From: UBA11346 sp038203025
GTDB taxonomy: Bacteria; Planctomycetota; UBA11346
NCBI GenBank assembly: GCA_038203025.1
Contig: JBBREK010000083.1
Coordinates: forward strand, 1 to 16,406
Direction: 5' to 3'
Length of the DNA stretch: 16,406 nucleotides
Shown here: positions 1 to 6,829 of the stretch, one piece after another
Layout: every line of letters starts with the position of its first letter
How positions within the stretch are numbered: position 1 is the stretch's first letter
Notes under the pieces: model-generated
The model's database searches: none
Seen by the model: the letters and a program-made list of their open reading frames with translations, nothing else
Told to the model about the DNA's origin: nothing
Position numbers and translations under genes: made by a program

Positions 1-1
1 A

Positions 2-565
2 CGGAATATCACGACCCGGGCTGGAACCCAGCGAAAAGTCTATCCGACTACTGGACCGCCTGAGCAGTTACTCCTCTTCAACAAGGGCACCGGCACCCTG
101 CGCGGCCTCACCATCAGCGACAACATCATCCTGAGTCAGGACGGACCAACGACCGGGTTCCCGCATGACAACCAGGGCATCGGCTGCTTTGACGGACCGC
201 TGATCGGCTTCACCGTCACCGGCAACGTGGTGCGCTCGGCCACCTGGCACGGGGTGGCCCTCTATGACGCGCAGGACTGCACCGTGGATGGCAACACCTG
301 TTGGGCAGAGGGTTCGAACGGACCGCGTCCTTGGGTCATGTTCGGGACCAAACAGCACCTGGTCGGACACAACACCGCCACCGGCAACCAGGCCTGCGCC
401 TTCCAGTTCAAGGACGCGCCTGGGGCCATCCTGACAGACAACACCATCGCCTCCGCCGACACCTTCGCCGCCAGGCTGAACGCGCTGTCACAGGTGATTT
501 CCTTGCAGTTCGGCGCTGTCCACCAGGCCTCCGGACGTCCCCGGCCACCCGCAGATCAGCGATGA
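2..565 (+). CDS. Right-handed parallel beta-helix protein, 3' part (5' end outside window; possible frameshifts)
   Basis: The start lies upstream of the window. From about base 62 the frame reads as a parallel beta-helix: successive short rungs with repeated hydrophobic/Asn patterns (LTISDNIIL, FTVTGNVV, CTVDGNTC, AILTDNTI) and a DNQGIGCFDG segment typical of pectate-lyase-like or carbohydrate-binding beta-helix proteins. Such proteins are usually secreted and act on or bind polysaccharides; no catalytic residues can be assigned from this fragment. Two places look odd. Bases 1-60 read more like protein in frame 1 (EYHDPGWNP, SLSDYWTA), which stops at 61-63; dropping one base near 61 would join that frame to the beta-helix frame. 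At the 3' end, frame 3 from about 498 to the stop at 633-635 also looks protein-like (PPDVPGHPQISDD), whereas the called frame ends in an Arg/Pro-rich tail. The gene may be a decaying pseudogene or contain sequencing errors. Fold call fairly sure, boundaries not. Confidence -1.
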   Translation, partial: RNITTRAGTQRKVYPTTGPPEQLLLFNKGTGTLRGLTISDNIILSQDGPTTGFPHDNQGIGCFDGPLIGFTVTGNVVRSATWHGVALYDAQDCTVDGNTCWAEGSNGPRPWVMFGTKQHLVGHNTATGNQACAFQFKDAPGAILTDNTIASADTFAARLNALSQVISLQFGAVHQASGRPRPPADQR

Positions 566-639
566 CACCACGCTTTCACAGCAATGGGAAACAGAGATGA
601 AACCATTTCCCACGGACCATAGAAGCCTATCATGACAGC

Positions 640-1443
640 GTGGCACAACGAGTCCGTTCTGCAGGTTTTACCCTGATCGAGTTGCTGGTCGTCATCTCGA
701 TCATCGCCGTGCTGGCAGCCCTGCTGTTACCCGCCATCTCCCTGGTCAGAGATCTCGCCCGGACGACGGTTTGTCGAAACAACCTGCGGCAGTTGGGGAT
801 TGCGATCCTGATGTACCCGACAGAGCAAAACGGCTTGCTGCCCCCGGCCATGAAGGACTGGAGCAACTACAGCGGTGGCAATGCCGATCGCGGCATCATC
901 TGGCAGGTCTTGCGCGACACTGGATGCCTCGATGAGATAACCAATGGTGGCGCAGAATATCAACTGCAGAAGAATCGGTACTTGCGCTGTCCTGCCGGCA
1001 AACGCCAGGGCCAATCGTCTTCGGCAACGGTGCATTACAGCGCCTCGTCAGAACTCCTTGGCACTATTGCAGACAACAACCCACTGGCATTCGGTAGGGT
1101 TCGCAGGCAGTCTAGGCTGATCGTCATAGCCGATGTTGCAACCGCAACATTCAGTTGGTGGCCAGTCTGGTTCTCTCCAACGGGTAGCTACCCCGCGTCG
1201 ACCAACAATATTTTCACTGGATGGAGCGCACCACACCGCGATGCCACAAACTGGCTGCTGATGGATGGCCATGTCGAGACGGTCGGATATCATGGCACCT
1301 TCTGGCCGTTGGGAATACCCTACTGCGCGATCAATCAATTATCCAAATACGACCAGCCAGTGAACGGGACGCTGAGCGGAAGCCCAGCTCCAACGGCAGC
1401 TCAGTATCTCTGGTCACGCGGGCAGATGTTATCAGCACAGTGA
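640..1443 (+). CDS. Pseudopilin-like protein with prepilin N-terminal site and H-X9-DG C-terminal motif
   Basis: 267 residues from a GTG start; an in-frame stop at 598 and the absence of other start codons make 640 the only reasonable start. Residues 1-9 form a short basic leader ending in Gly9, followed by FTLIE. Prepilin peptidase would cut after Gly9, leaving Phe1 and Glu5 of the mature protein. Residues 10-31 are one hydrophobic helix (LLVVISIIAVLAALLL) that anchors the protein or packs it into a pseudopilus. The C-terminal domain carries His199 followed nine residues later by Asp-Gly (DG at 209-210), the H-X9-DG signature of the large DUF1559-like families that are greatly expanded in Planctomycetes, Lentisphaerae and Verrucomicrobia. 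Several Cys residues (for example in RTTVCRN and LRCPAG) could form disulfides outside the membrane. These proteins are often found one per locus beside sugar regulators and hydrolases, as here; their function is not established. Family sure, role unknown. Confidence -1.
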   Translation: MAQRVRSAGFTLIELLVVISIIAVLAALLLPAISLVRDLARTTVCRNNLRQLGIAILMYPTEQNGLLPPAMKDWSNYSGGNADRGIIWQVLRDTGCLDEITNGGAEYQLQKNRYLRCPAGKRQGQSSSATVHYSASSELLGTIADNNPLAFGRVRRQSRLIVIADVATATFSWWPVWFSPTGSYPASTNNIFTGWSAPHRDATNWLLMDGHVETVGYHGTFWPLGIPYCAINQLSKYDQPVNGTLSGSPAPTAAQYLWSRGQMLSAQ

Positions 1444-1523
1444 CGAAGACAGTCGAGGCGACCTAGCAAATCACCAGGTTTCTTGCTTCCGCAGAGCTGT
1501 ACCATGAGGGCTGGACAGACCCC

Positions 1524-2528
1524 GTGAGCGCCGCCCGCCCCATCCTCGACGACATCGCCCGCCTCGCCGGGGTAAGCAAAGCCACGGCCAGCAAGGCGCT
1601 GGCCGTGGTGCCCGGACGCTATCGCATCAGCCCAGCGACCACCGAGCGCATCCGGGCCGTAGCCCGAGATCTGGGATGGACCCGCCCGGTGGCCGAGAGC
1701 AAGGGTCGCATCGCCTTGGTGCACGGCGACCACTTGCCGCTGCTCGACGGCATCAACGGCCCGCTGCACAACGCCCTGGTCAACCGCACCATCCAGCGTG
1801 GCCTGGAAGTCATCTACCAGTCGATGGACCGGGGCTCACGGGATGGCCGGGCCCGGACGCTGTCGCGGGCTGACGGCTGCCTGTTCATCATGCGCATGCC
1901 GCTGTACCGGCGCAGCTGGGACGTGTGGTTGGAGGAAATCCAGCGCTTCCCGCCAGTCGTGCTGATCAACGCCGGACTCGACCTGCCGCTGCCGCACGTC
2001 GCCCCGGACGATGCCGGCGGGGCCGCCGATCTGATGCACCACATCGCCGACGCCGGTCACCGATCGGTAGCGCTCTGCGGTCCCCTGCGTCATCCGACAC
2101 AGCAGCATCACAGTCATGAACGCAGACACCGCAGCCTGAGCAGCACCGCCCGGGAATGCAATGTGACGCTGACTGACTGGTGCGATCGCCCCTACACCCA
2201 GGTAGCCAGCGATCTGCGCCGCACCGGCAAGGAGCGTCCGACCGCCCTGATCGATCTCAGCGGCTGGGGTCTGCCGAAACTGACCACGTCGCTGCTGCGC
2301 GCCGGACTCGACTGGCCACGCGACATTGCCCTGGCGGTCTGCGATGACCCGCCGATCACGCGCGAGTTCAAGCCGGCGATCACCGGTGTCTCCTGGTCGA
2401 TGGAACTGCTGGTGAACGAAGCCTTCCGCCTGCTTGAGGACTCGATCGCCGGCCGCGCCGATCCGGTGCGCGTGCTGGTGCCGGAACGGGTCGAGATCCG
2501 GGCCTCAACAAATGGGAAATCGCTATGA
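1524..2528 (+). CDS. LacI-family transcriptional regulator
   Basis: 334 residues, the usual LacI/GalR length. Residues 7-26 are a classic LacI helix-turn-helix (DDIARLAGVSKATASKAL), followed to about residue 53 by the third helix and hinge region (TTERIRAVARDLGW). The rest is a periplasmic-binding-protein-like sensor: a first beta strand (GRIALVHGD), a middle segment with VVLINAGLDLPLPHVAPDD and GHRSVALCG, and a late strand DIALAVCDDPP. Members bind palindromic operators as dimers and respond to a sugar or sugar phosphate. The GTG start at 1524 fits because the HTH begins seven residues later; GAGGG at 1506-1510 is a possible but distant ribosome binding site. The stop overlaps an ATG at 2525 (ATGA) of the hydrolase frame, so the two genes are almost certainly cotranscribed and the hydrolase is the likely target. 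I found no convincing LacI palindrome with a central CG in the 80 bases upstream. The effector sugar cannot be read from the sequence. Confidence -1.
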   Translation: MSAARPILDDIARLAGVSKATASKALAVVPGRYRISPATTERIRAVARDLGWTRPVAESKGRIALVHGDHLPLLDGINGPLHNALVNRTIQRGLEVIYQSMDRGSRDGRARTLSRADGCLFIMRMPLYRRSWDVWLEEIQRFPPVVLINAGLDLPLPHVAPDDAGGAADLMHHIADAGHRSVALCGPLRHPTQQHHSHERRHRSLSSTARECNVTLTDWCDRPYTQVASDLRRTGKERPTALIDLSGWGLPKLTTSLLRAGLDWPRDIALAVCDDPPITREFKPAITGVSWSMELLVNEAFRLLEDSIAGRADPVRVLVPERVEIRASTNGKSL

Positions 2529-2584
2529 AACCGTCACGATGCTTCCCCTCCCGACGTTGCCCTGTCGCAACCACTGGAAACGTC

Positions 2585-5278
2585 ATGCGCTTTGCCCTGC
2601 CCATCCTCGCCCTGCTGACCGCCGCCATCGTAACCGGGGCCGAGAACCGCATCCGCAACGGTTCGTTCGAGGGCAACACGCAATACTGGTGCGCCGCTGG
2701 CGAACTGGTCGACGGGGATGCCGCCCATGGCCGCTTCTCCGTTCGCGTGTCCAAGGGTCACGGTCTGCGCTCCATGCCCTTCCGCCTGGAACCAGCGCGC
2801 ACCATCACCGTCGCCTTGTGGGCCAAGGGCGCAGGCAACGTCAGCATCAACCTCAGCCCGGCCAACCGCGAGGTCGGCCAGTCCTCCGGCTGGGCCTGGG
2901 CCAAGAAGGGAAGCCGTGGCTGGACGATCACGTCCGAATGGCAGCGCTACAGCGTCGACGTCGACATCCCGACCATCGACGCGAAGGGCGGCTTCGTCGG
3001 CAGCGACCATGGCTGGTGGGACCACAGCAGCTGGATCGTCATGATCGGGACGGGTAGCGAGGCCGTGCAGGTCGACGGCATCACCATCTGCGAAGTGGCA
3101 GGAGCAGAGGCCTTCGTGCCCTACGCGCCGGTCGAACTGAGTCTGACAGCCATCGATCTGCCGAGCTACGCAGTCAATGCCAACCTGCTTGATCCAGTGG
3201 TTCCGATCACCCTGCGCGCCGGGGTGATGAACACCGCCGATCACGCCAGACACCTCACGCTACGCTTCGAGCAACGCGACTACCGCGGCGAGCGCGTGTT
3301 CGCCCCGGCCATCGATCAGACGGTCGAGCTGGCGGCGGGCGCGACAGCGGTGATCGACCAGCCGATCACCCTGGCCGGCCGCGGTCTGGTCCTGGCCCGG
3401 GTCAGCGCCAGCGAGGACGGCACGGTCATCGCCAGCAGCAATCAGCCGCTGACCGCGCTGGCCTTCCCCAAGACGGCTACCGCCCCCGATGCCCGCGAAC
3501 GTTTCGGCGCCTCGGTGCGCTCGGTGCATCTCGCCGAGGCGGCCCGCGCCATCGGCCTGGGCTGGACGCGCTGGTACGGCGGATTTTCCTGGGGCGCCGT
3601 GCAGAAGGACGGGGCAGAGCAGTGGAACTGGCCCGATCAGGCCATGGACGACCTGTCGACCCGCGGCATCGCCCCGATCGCGGTGCTGTTGGGACCGCCC
3701 AAGTGGGCCGCCGGCCCGGATAAGCTGCCGAAGGACATGGCCGATTGGACGGCCGACGATCCGCGCTGGGACGACCTGTCCGTGCACACCGGTTGGGACC
3801 GCTACGTCAGCGGTCTGGTCGGACGCTATAAGGGCCGCACCATCGCCTACGAACTGATCAATGAACCGGATCTCGGCCATGAGCACTGGAACCCGGACCA
3901 GTACGCCCGCCTCGCCCGCCGCACCTACCGCCTGGTCAAGGCGGCAGATCCGCAGGCCCCGGTCCTGGTCAACGTCACCTGGCCGGGCGTCAGCGGCTTC
4001 ACCCGCAACCTCATCGACCGGCACGGCCTAGCGGCGTTCGACGTCCACACGTTTCACAACTACACCCCCGGAGAACTGTGCGCACCGGATGGCGTCAGCG
4101 ACATCCTGAAGTATTTCGCTGCCTGCAACGGCGGCATCGATGCGGGCAAGCACGTGTGGTTCGATGAGGGCTGGCTGCATGCGCCGAGCTCCCTCGACTA
4201 TCCGGTGCAGTCCTGGTACCGCCTGGACGCGCCGGCCGCCGCCGAGACGGCGGTGCGCAGCGCCGCCGGCCTGATCGCCGCCGGCCTCGACAAGTTCGTC
4301 ACCTTCCACATCGGCTACGGCAAGCATGGTCGCTCGTGGTGGGATTGGGTGGGTAGCGGCACCGAGTGGTGGGATGACCACGGCAATCCGACGGTCATGC
4401 CCGGCTTGTACAACACCTGCGCCAACTTCATCGGCCTGTCGGAGCGCTGTGGCAGCATCGACGCCGAGGGCGCCATTCTGCACGTCTTCCACGATCTGCG
4501 CGGTGGCCGCGGCGTGGCGGTGGCGTGGACCACCGGGGAAGCCGCCGTGCACCTACCCGCCGACGGCCTGACCGCTTACGACATCATGGGCAACCCGCTG
4601 CCGGTCGGCCCCGACCTCGTCCTGCCCGCCGGCCAACGCCCGATATGGCTGGTCGCTGCGGCCAAGACCACCGGCACTGAACTCGCGGCCCGGTTCGAAC
4701 CGCTGCGCAAGCGGGTCGCTGATGACGGGGGGCTACGACCACCGAAGGTCTGGGAAGGCTCGGTCAAGGGTGCCGTCGAAGGGAATCCAATCGGGGCCTG
4801 GCGCCTCGATCAGGTATGGCCCGACGATCCGATGCAGTGGTCTGGCTACCAGCCAATGTCCTGGCAGGGAACGTCCTGGCAGGCGACCGACCATGCACAC
4901 GGCGGGCAGCCGTCGGCCCGTGACGCCAAGGGTTCGATCCAACTCAGCGTACGGGCCGCCTGGGGCGGCAACGCCGGCCAAAAGCTGGCGGCTCTCAGCC
5001 TGACCGCTCCCGCAGCCGGTAAGTTCCATCTCACCGGTTCGGTGCGCATCGAACTATGGGATGGCCGCGGGGCGACCGCCGATCTGCTGGTGCTACGCCA
5101 CGCGGACACCGCATCCGAACTGGCCCGTCTCGCCCTGCCCGATCGTAAACCGGTCGACATCGACCAGCACATCGAACTTGCTGCCGGCGATCGACTGTCC
5201 CTGGTACCAGGCTTCCGTGCGATGAACCAGGCAGGCACCGTCATCATCGATGACTTGGTGCTGAAACCCGAGCCCTGA
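2585..5278 (+). CDS. Secreted multidomain clan-A glycoside hydrolase (GH39-like) with N-terminal CBM-like domain
   Basis: 897 residues from ATG 2585. Residues 1-19 are a signal peptide (MRFALPILALLTAAIVTGA), so the protein is exported. Order: CBM4/9-like galactose-binding sandwich at about 20-175 (begins RIRNGSFEG, Trp-rich with GWWDHSSW); Ig-like linker at 180-298; TIM barrel from about 305; its C-terminal beta cap to about 690; and a further beta-sandwich at 722-897 ending in an IIDDLVL strand common in carbohydrate-binding folds. Clan-A catalytic residues are visible: Glu427 in YELINEPDL as acid/base and Glu528 in VWFDEGW as likely nucleophile. This suggests a retaining enzyme resembling GH39 or other GH-A families; the exact family and substrate are open. 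An alternative start at 2525 overlaps the LacI stop (ATGA) and adds 20 residues rich in Arg, Pro and Cys. I prefer 2585 because it gives a normal signal peptide. GGAAA lies just before 2585, GGGAAA before 2525. Probably controlled by the LacI regulator upstream. Confidence -1.
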   Translation: MRFALPILALLTAAIVTGAENRIRNGSFEGNTQYWCAAGELVDGDAAHGRFSVRVSKGHGLRSMPFRLEPARTITVALWAKGAGNVSINLSPANREVGQSSGWAWAKKGSRGWTITSEWQRYSVDVDIPTIDAKGGFVGSDHGWWDHSSWIVMIGTGSEAVQVDGITICEVAGAEAFVPYAPVELSLTAIDLPSYAVNANLLDPVVPITLRAGVMNTADHARHLTLRFEQRDYRGERVFAPAIDQTVELAAGATAVIDQPITLAGRGLVLARVSASEDGTVIASSNQPLTALAFPKTATAPDARERFGASVRSVHLAEAARAIGLGWTRWYGGFSWGAVQKDGAEQWNWPDQAMDDLSTRGIAPIAVLLGPPKWAAGPDKLPKDMADWTADDPRWDDLSVHTGWDRYVSGLVGRYKGRTIAYELINEPDLGHEHWNPDQYARLARRTYRLVKAADPQAPVLVNVTWPGVSGFTRNLIDRHGLAAFDVHTFHNYTPGELCAPDGVSDILKYFAACNGGIDAGKHVWFDEGWLHAPSSLDYPVQSWYRLDAPAAAETAVRSAAGLIAAGLDKFVTFHIGYGKHGRSWWDWVGSGTEWWDDHGNPTVMPGLYNTCANFIGLSERCGSIDAEGAILHVFHDLRGGRGVAVAWTTGEAAVHLPADGLTAYDIMGNPLPVGPDLVLPAGQRPIWLVAAAKTTGTELAARFEPLRKRVADDGGLRPPKVWEGSVKGAVEGNPIGAWRLDQVWPDDPMQWSGYQPMSWQGTSWQATDHAHGGQPSARDAKGSIQLSVRAAWGGNAGQKLAALSLTAPAAGKFHLTGSVRIELWDGRGATADLLVLRHADTASELARLALPDRKPVDIDQHIELAAGDRLSLVPGFRAMNQAGTVIIDDLVLKPEP

Positions 5279-5305
5279 TCCTGGCTCTGGGGCTTCGCCG
5301 CTACG

Positions 5306-5321
5306 GCCGGCCCTCGCCGGC
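5306..5321. terminator. Small GC hairpin between two convergent genes
   Basis: GCCGG and CCGGC form a 5-bp stem with a 6-base loop in the 79-bp gap between the converging ends of the hydrolase and the CAP-domain gene. Its position suits a bidirectional terminator, but the stem is short and no T-run follows on either strand. Such hairpins also arise by chance in DNA this rich in G and C. Weak call. Confidence -1.
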
Positions 5322-5357
5322 GATTTGACGCGTCATGCGCACGAGCCAACGAACCGG

Positions 5358-6533
5358 TCAATAGAACGTCACCACCCACGATATCTCGGCCGGCGCCACG
5401 CCCTTGGGCTTCAGGCCCCCGACCACGGCCTGATAGCTGCGACGCTTGGCGACGGCGTAAGTCGGTCGGCCCTTGCCGCCTGAGGCGCTGTCAGGACGAA
5501 CGATGCGGGCGTTCTTGTAGCAACCGTAACCGCTGCCTTCGCTGCCATCGTGATCCAACGGCAGCGGATCTCCGATCGGCTGCAGGCGTTCGTCCAGGGC
5601 CCGGATGACGAAGGTCATGGCCTTCAGGTCGACCGTGTAGTCGGCGGGATTGAGCGAGATGTGCCAGGCGTGACGCTCGCTGAAATGGGTCACCGGCATG
5701 AACCCCGGAGGCGGGAAGGCCTGCCATTGCTGGGGCTCAGGTGCCTTGCGGTCGTCATCATGCGCCCAGATCACAGAATACTTGCCGCTGATGCCGAAGC
5801 CGCAGGCCTGCATCACCGGGTTGAGCATCCAGCGCCGGTGCCCGAGGGCGTCGATGTTAGACTTGTCGCTGTCGTCCATCCACATGTCGACGGCTCGGGT
5901 CAGATCGCCGGCACCCATGGCCAGGTTACCGTGACCGCAGGCGCTCTTCGCCTTGGCGTAGTCGGCGTCGTTCCAGCCGGCTGGCTGGGCCGGATGGTGG
6001 TCAAGCTTGCCCAGGGCGGCGAGGATCTCGCCCCCCTCCTGCGCCTCATCGGTGTAGACCGGCTTGATCACCACGTCATAGGACAGGCCGCACAGCCAGC
6101 GGTACTGGCGGAGACGGGCCAGGGCCTTGGCCTCGTCGACTGGCGATGGCGCCGCCGGATTCCCGGACTTCGGCCAGCTCGGCAGCAGTTGCATGGTCTC
6201 TGCGTCGATACGCGCCAGAGTCTGCGCCACCTCGGCCTGGCTATGCGGGTAGATCAGCTTGCCGCGGATCCATGTCTCCTCGGTCTGCGCCTTACCCTTT
6301 TCGTCGTAGAGGACGCGAATGCCGTGCAGCCCGCCGTTGTCCCACTTCGACTTCTCCTTGAGCAGCTTGCCGCCCGGCCACCACGCGGTCAGCTGCCCGT
6401 CGCGCTTACCCTCCTTGTCGACCGCGACACTGAGGGATTTCGTGCCGTCTGGATACAATTCGGTGACCGTCTGGGCGGACAGGGTGGCCACCGCCAGAAG
6501 TGGCAGCAGCAGCAGGGCGAAGTGGGTACGCAT
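5358..6533 (-). CDS. Secreted CAP/SCP-domain protein with N-terminal YwqK/MORN-like repeats
   Basis: 391 residues. Residues 1-20 are a signal peptide (FALLLLPLLAVATLSA, cut before QTV). Residues 22-95 contain about three YwqK/MORN-like repeats with the pattern PDGT...DGQLTAWW, PGGKLLKEK...GLHG and YDEKGKAQ. These form beta-hairpin units seen in many secreted PVC and Bacteroidetes proteins. From about 110 to 260 there is a bacterial CAP (SCP/PR-1/YkwD-like) domain: an Arg-containing helix (ALARLRQYRWLCGL), His179/His180 in LDHHP, His201 in GHGNLAMG, then WMDDSDKSN and His232 in LGHRRWMLNP. The CAP cavity is usually formed by two His and two acidic residues; His179 or 180 and His232 are the likely pair. 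The last 130 residues look like an extra beta-rich domain. CAP proteins lack one general activity, so no reaction is claimed. It lies convergent to the hydrolase and appears monocistronic. Domain call fairly sure; combination with repeats notable. Confidence -1.
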   Translation of the reverse strand: MRTHFALLLLPLLAVATLSAQTVTELYPDGTKSLSVAVDKEGKRDGQLTAWWPGGKLLKEKSKWDNGGLHGIRVLYDEKGKAQTEETWIRGKLIYPHSQAEVAQTLARIDAETMQLLPSWPKSGNPAAPSPVDEAKALARLRQYRWLCGLSYDVVIKPVYTDEAQEGGEILAALGKLDHHPAQPAGWNDADYAKAKSACGHGNLAMGAGDLTRAVDMWMDDSDKSNIDALGHRRWMLNPVMQACGFGISGKYSVIWAHDDDRKAPEPQQWQAFPPPGFMPVTHFSERHAWHISLNPADYTVDLKAMTFVIRALDERLQPIGDPLPLDHDGSEGSGYGCYKNARIVRPDSASGGKGRPTYAVAKRRSYQAVVGGLKPKGVAPAEISWVVTFY

Positions 6534-6632
6534 ACTCTAGGTATACGGCCACCATGGAGTTGCGTTGCAGTAGCCCGCAAGCCGAACGCTCACCCGCACA
6601 ACGCCTGTCGGAGCCCGATCGGCCGTCTCCAG

Positions 6633-6642
6633 GCTTGAGCCA
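6633..6642 (+). repeat. Direct repeat copy 1 flanking inverted heptamer element
   Basis: GCTTGAGCCA, identical to 6799-6808. The two copies lie just outside the arms of the heptamer element, 13 bases before the left arm and about 10 bases after the right arm. This placement resembles a target-site duplication, but a 10-base match in a region this short can also be chance. Confidence -1.
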
Positions 6643-6655
6643 AAATGCCGCAGTG

Positions 6656-6788
6656 GGTTCGCGGTTCGCGGTTGGGCCATCGATTACTGACCATAGGGGC
6701 CTACACGTGGTCACCCGTTTGGTGAACGCCTTCAACACACACAACAATGTCGCTACAACTGCGAACAGCGAACCGCGAACCGCGAACT
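6656..6788. repeat. Inverted pair of heptamer arrays (GGTTCGC / GCGAACC) around a 97-bp spacer
   Basis: The left arm at 6656-6673 is 2.6 units of the 7-mer GGTTCGC. The right arm at 6771-6788 is its reverse complement with 17 of 18 bases matching, and the array extends left to 6761 with one diverged unit (GCGAACA). As one strand, the arms could pair into an 18-bp stem in several registers, with a loop that itself contains a 5-bp hairpin (TCACC/GGTGA at 6711-6725). A second element with the same design but different 7-mer sits at 10631-10770. Heptamer tandem arrays that translate to repeats of the type FAVRGSR are, to my recollection, common between genes in PVC and some other genomes; their role is not settled. 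Repeat structure is seen directly; function is not known. Confidence -1.
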
Positions 6789-6798
6789 GTGATTTATA

Positions 6799-6808
6799 GC
6801 TTGAGCCA
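6799..6808 (+). repeat. Direct repeat copy 2 flanking inverted heptamer element
   Basis: GCTTGAGCCA, identical to 6633-6642. Together the copies bracket the heptamer element. Its last base overlaps the candidate terminator stem of the FAD oxidoreductase. Confidence -1.
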
Positions 6809-6829
6809 GCGGCGAAGTGACTGGCCGCT
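6808..6829 (-). terminator. Candidate hairpin at the 3' end of the FAD oxidoreductase gene
   Basis: AGCGGC and GCCGCT form a perfect 6-bp stem with a 10-base loop directly at the stop codon on the minus strand. No clean T-run follows, though the next 25 bases on the minus strand turn A/T-rich (CTATAAATCA). Plausible as a weak terminator or mRNA 3'-end stabiliser. Confidence -1.

Larger units (their letters stand above)
6534..6828. other. Intergenic region with inverted heptamer arrays; no gene seen
   Basis: This 295-bp gap separates the 5' end of the CAP gene from the 3' end of the FAD oxidoreductase, both on the minus strand. I see no credible coding region; open frames through it are repeats read in three frames. 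It contains the inverted heptamer arrays listed separately and should also hold the promoter of the CAP gene. No clear -35/-10 pair was found, although TATACC occurs on the minus strand shortly before the CAP start. Confidence -1.

Noticed and set aside
5550..6638. 362-residue open frame opposite the CAP gene
   Set aside because: The minus strand gives a signal peptide and CAP domain; the plus reading is a shadow with no plausible start context or domain.
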